Positions 6,543-6,649 of a DNA stretch of 6,649 nt are shown piece after piece. The notes under the pieces were generated by a model that saw only the letters and a program-made list of their open reading frames with translations, did not search any database and was not told the DNA's origin. Within the stretch, counting starts at the first letter, position 1, and every line of letters begins with the position of its first letter. The stretch spans positions 1 to 6,649 of the forward strand of contig JANXQR010000669.1 in assembly GCA_025353435.1 (NCBI GenBank). The letters run 5' to 3'. Made by a program: the position numbers and the translations under genes. The DNA is from Acidobacteriota bacterium (lineage in GTDB: Bacteria; Acidobacteriota; Terriglobia; Terriglobales; Acidobacteriaceae).

Positions 6543-6648
6543 GTAAATCACGGACATTCGTGACGGCGCGGACGTCCCTCTCAATGTAAGTCTGGAGATA
6601 CGAAGAGAACCATAACTCGTGTCCGCGCGGACGCAACACCACCTCGGG
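6490..6648 (-). pseudogene. Mirror-image fragment of the ATPase gene on the minus strand
   Basis: On the minus strand, in-frame codons from 6648 repeat the ATPase from PEVVLRPRG to ERDVRAVTNVRD exactly, then continue with LPTFRRFLSLLASRHG through the spacer. They then cross back into the complement of the left arm, add HS and stop at 6490. No start codon of its own is expected. It is a folded-back copy, not an independent gene, but it supplies 17 residues of the true protein that the plus-strand frame lacks. Confidence 0.8.
6506..6547. other. 42-base spacer of the inverted repeat, reversed ATPase coding sequence
   Basis: The spacer is single copy. Its reverse complement is in frame with the mirrored arm and encodes family-like residues LPTFRRFLSLLAS, the expected next part of the ATPase. 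It contains the palindrome GCTCGCGAGC (6508-6517). I take it as the true next 42 or so bases of the gene, present here on the wrong strand. Confidence 0.75.
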
Positions 6649-6649
6649 G
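6548..6649 (-). repeat. Right arm of the 102-base inverted repeat, ending at the window edge
   Basis: Exact reverse complement of 6404-6505. It continues to the last base, so the true repeat may be longer than what is visible. Confidence 0.95.

Noticed and set aside
6404..6649. Inverted repeat as transposon ends, an integron site, a retron-like or hairpin element
   Set aside because: Both arms are the same stretch of ATPase coding sequence and the spacer is more of that gene reversed; there is no transposase, target duplication or non-coding RNA character.
1..6649. CRISPR array, tRNA or rRNA genes, phage or defence island
   Set aside because: No spaced short repeats, cloverleaf-like segments or related genes were seen on either strand.

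Overview
The window looks like chromosomal DNA, by eye near 60% GC, from an acidobacterium (Terriglobia-like). This rests on an R3H protein of the form I associate with that group, a secreted M13 peptidase, a GH12 glucanase and an AAA_14/DUF4143 ATPase. The assignment is inference from gene character; no rRNA or other taxonomic marker is present.

Layout. On the minus strand from about 2400 down to the left edge lie three co-directional genes: a small Jag/KhpB-like R3H RNA-binding protein (2396-1845), a secreted nucleoside-hydrolase-family protein with an altered metal site (1791-694), and a secreted GH12 endoglucanase that runs off the left edge (636-1). The GH12 gene is easily missed because its stop codon lies outside the window. 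Divergent from the R3H gene is yceH (2525-3196, plus). It converges on ndk (3644-3228, minus), which starts at a GTG behind a good Shine-Dalgarno. Divergent from ndk is a full-length secreted M13 zinc metallopeptidase (3757-5832, plus). After a 134-base gap with a promoter-like sequence and a small palindrome comes an AAA_14-type ATPase (from 5967, plus).

The right end is abnormal. Bases 6404-6505 are repeated as a perfect reverse complement at 6548-6649, the last base of the window, around a 42-base spacer. Read on the minus strand, the mirror copy plus the spacer continues the ATPase with 17 plausible residues (LPTFRRFLSLLASRHG after NVRD). So the sequence past about 6500 is a folded-back copy of the same gene, and the stop at 6540-6542 is not the gene's natural end. 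A sequencing, amplification or assembly chimera at a contig end is the likeliest cause; a real fold-back inversion is the alternative.

The genes are mostly housekeeping (ndk, yceH, R3H) and secreted degradative enzymes (GH12, nucleoside-hydrolase-like, M13), with no obvious joint pathway. I found no CRISPR array, tRNA, rRNA, transposase, phage gene or convincing defence system. The points worth following are the fold-back, the metal-site change in the nucleoside hydrolase, and two promoters placed so that their mRNAs would be leaderless.
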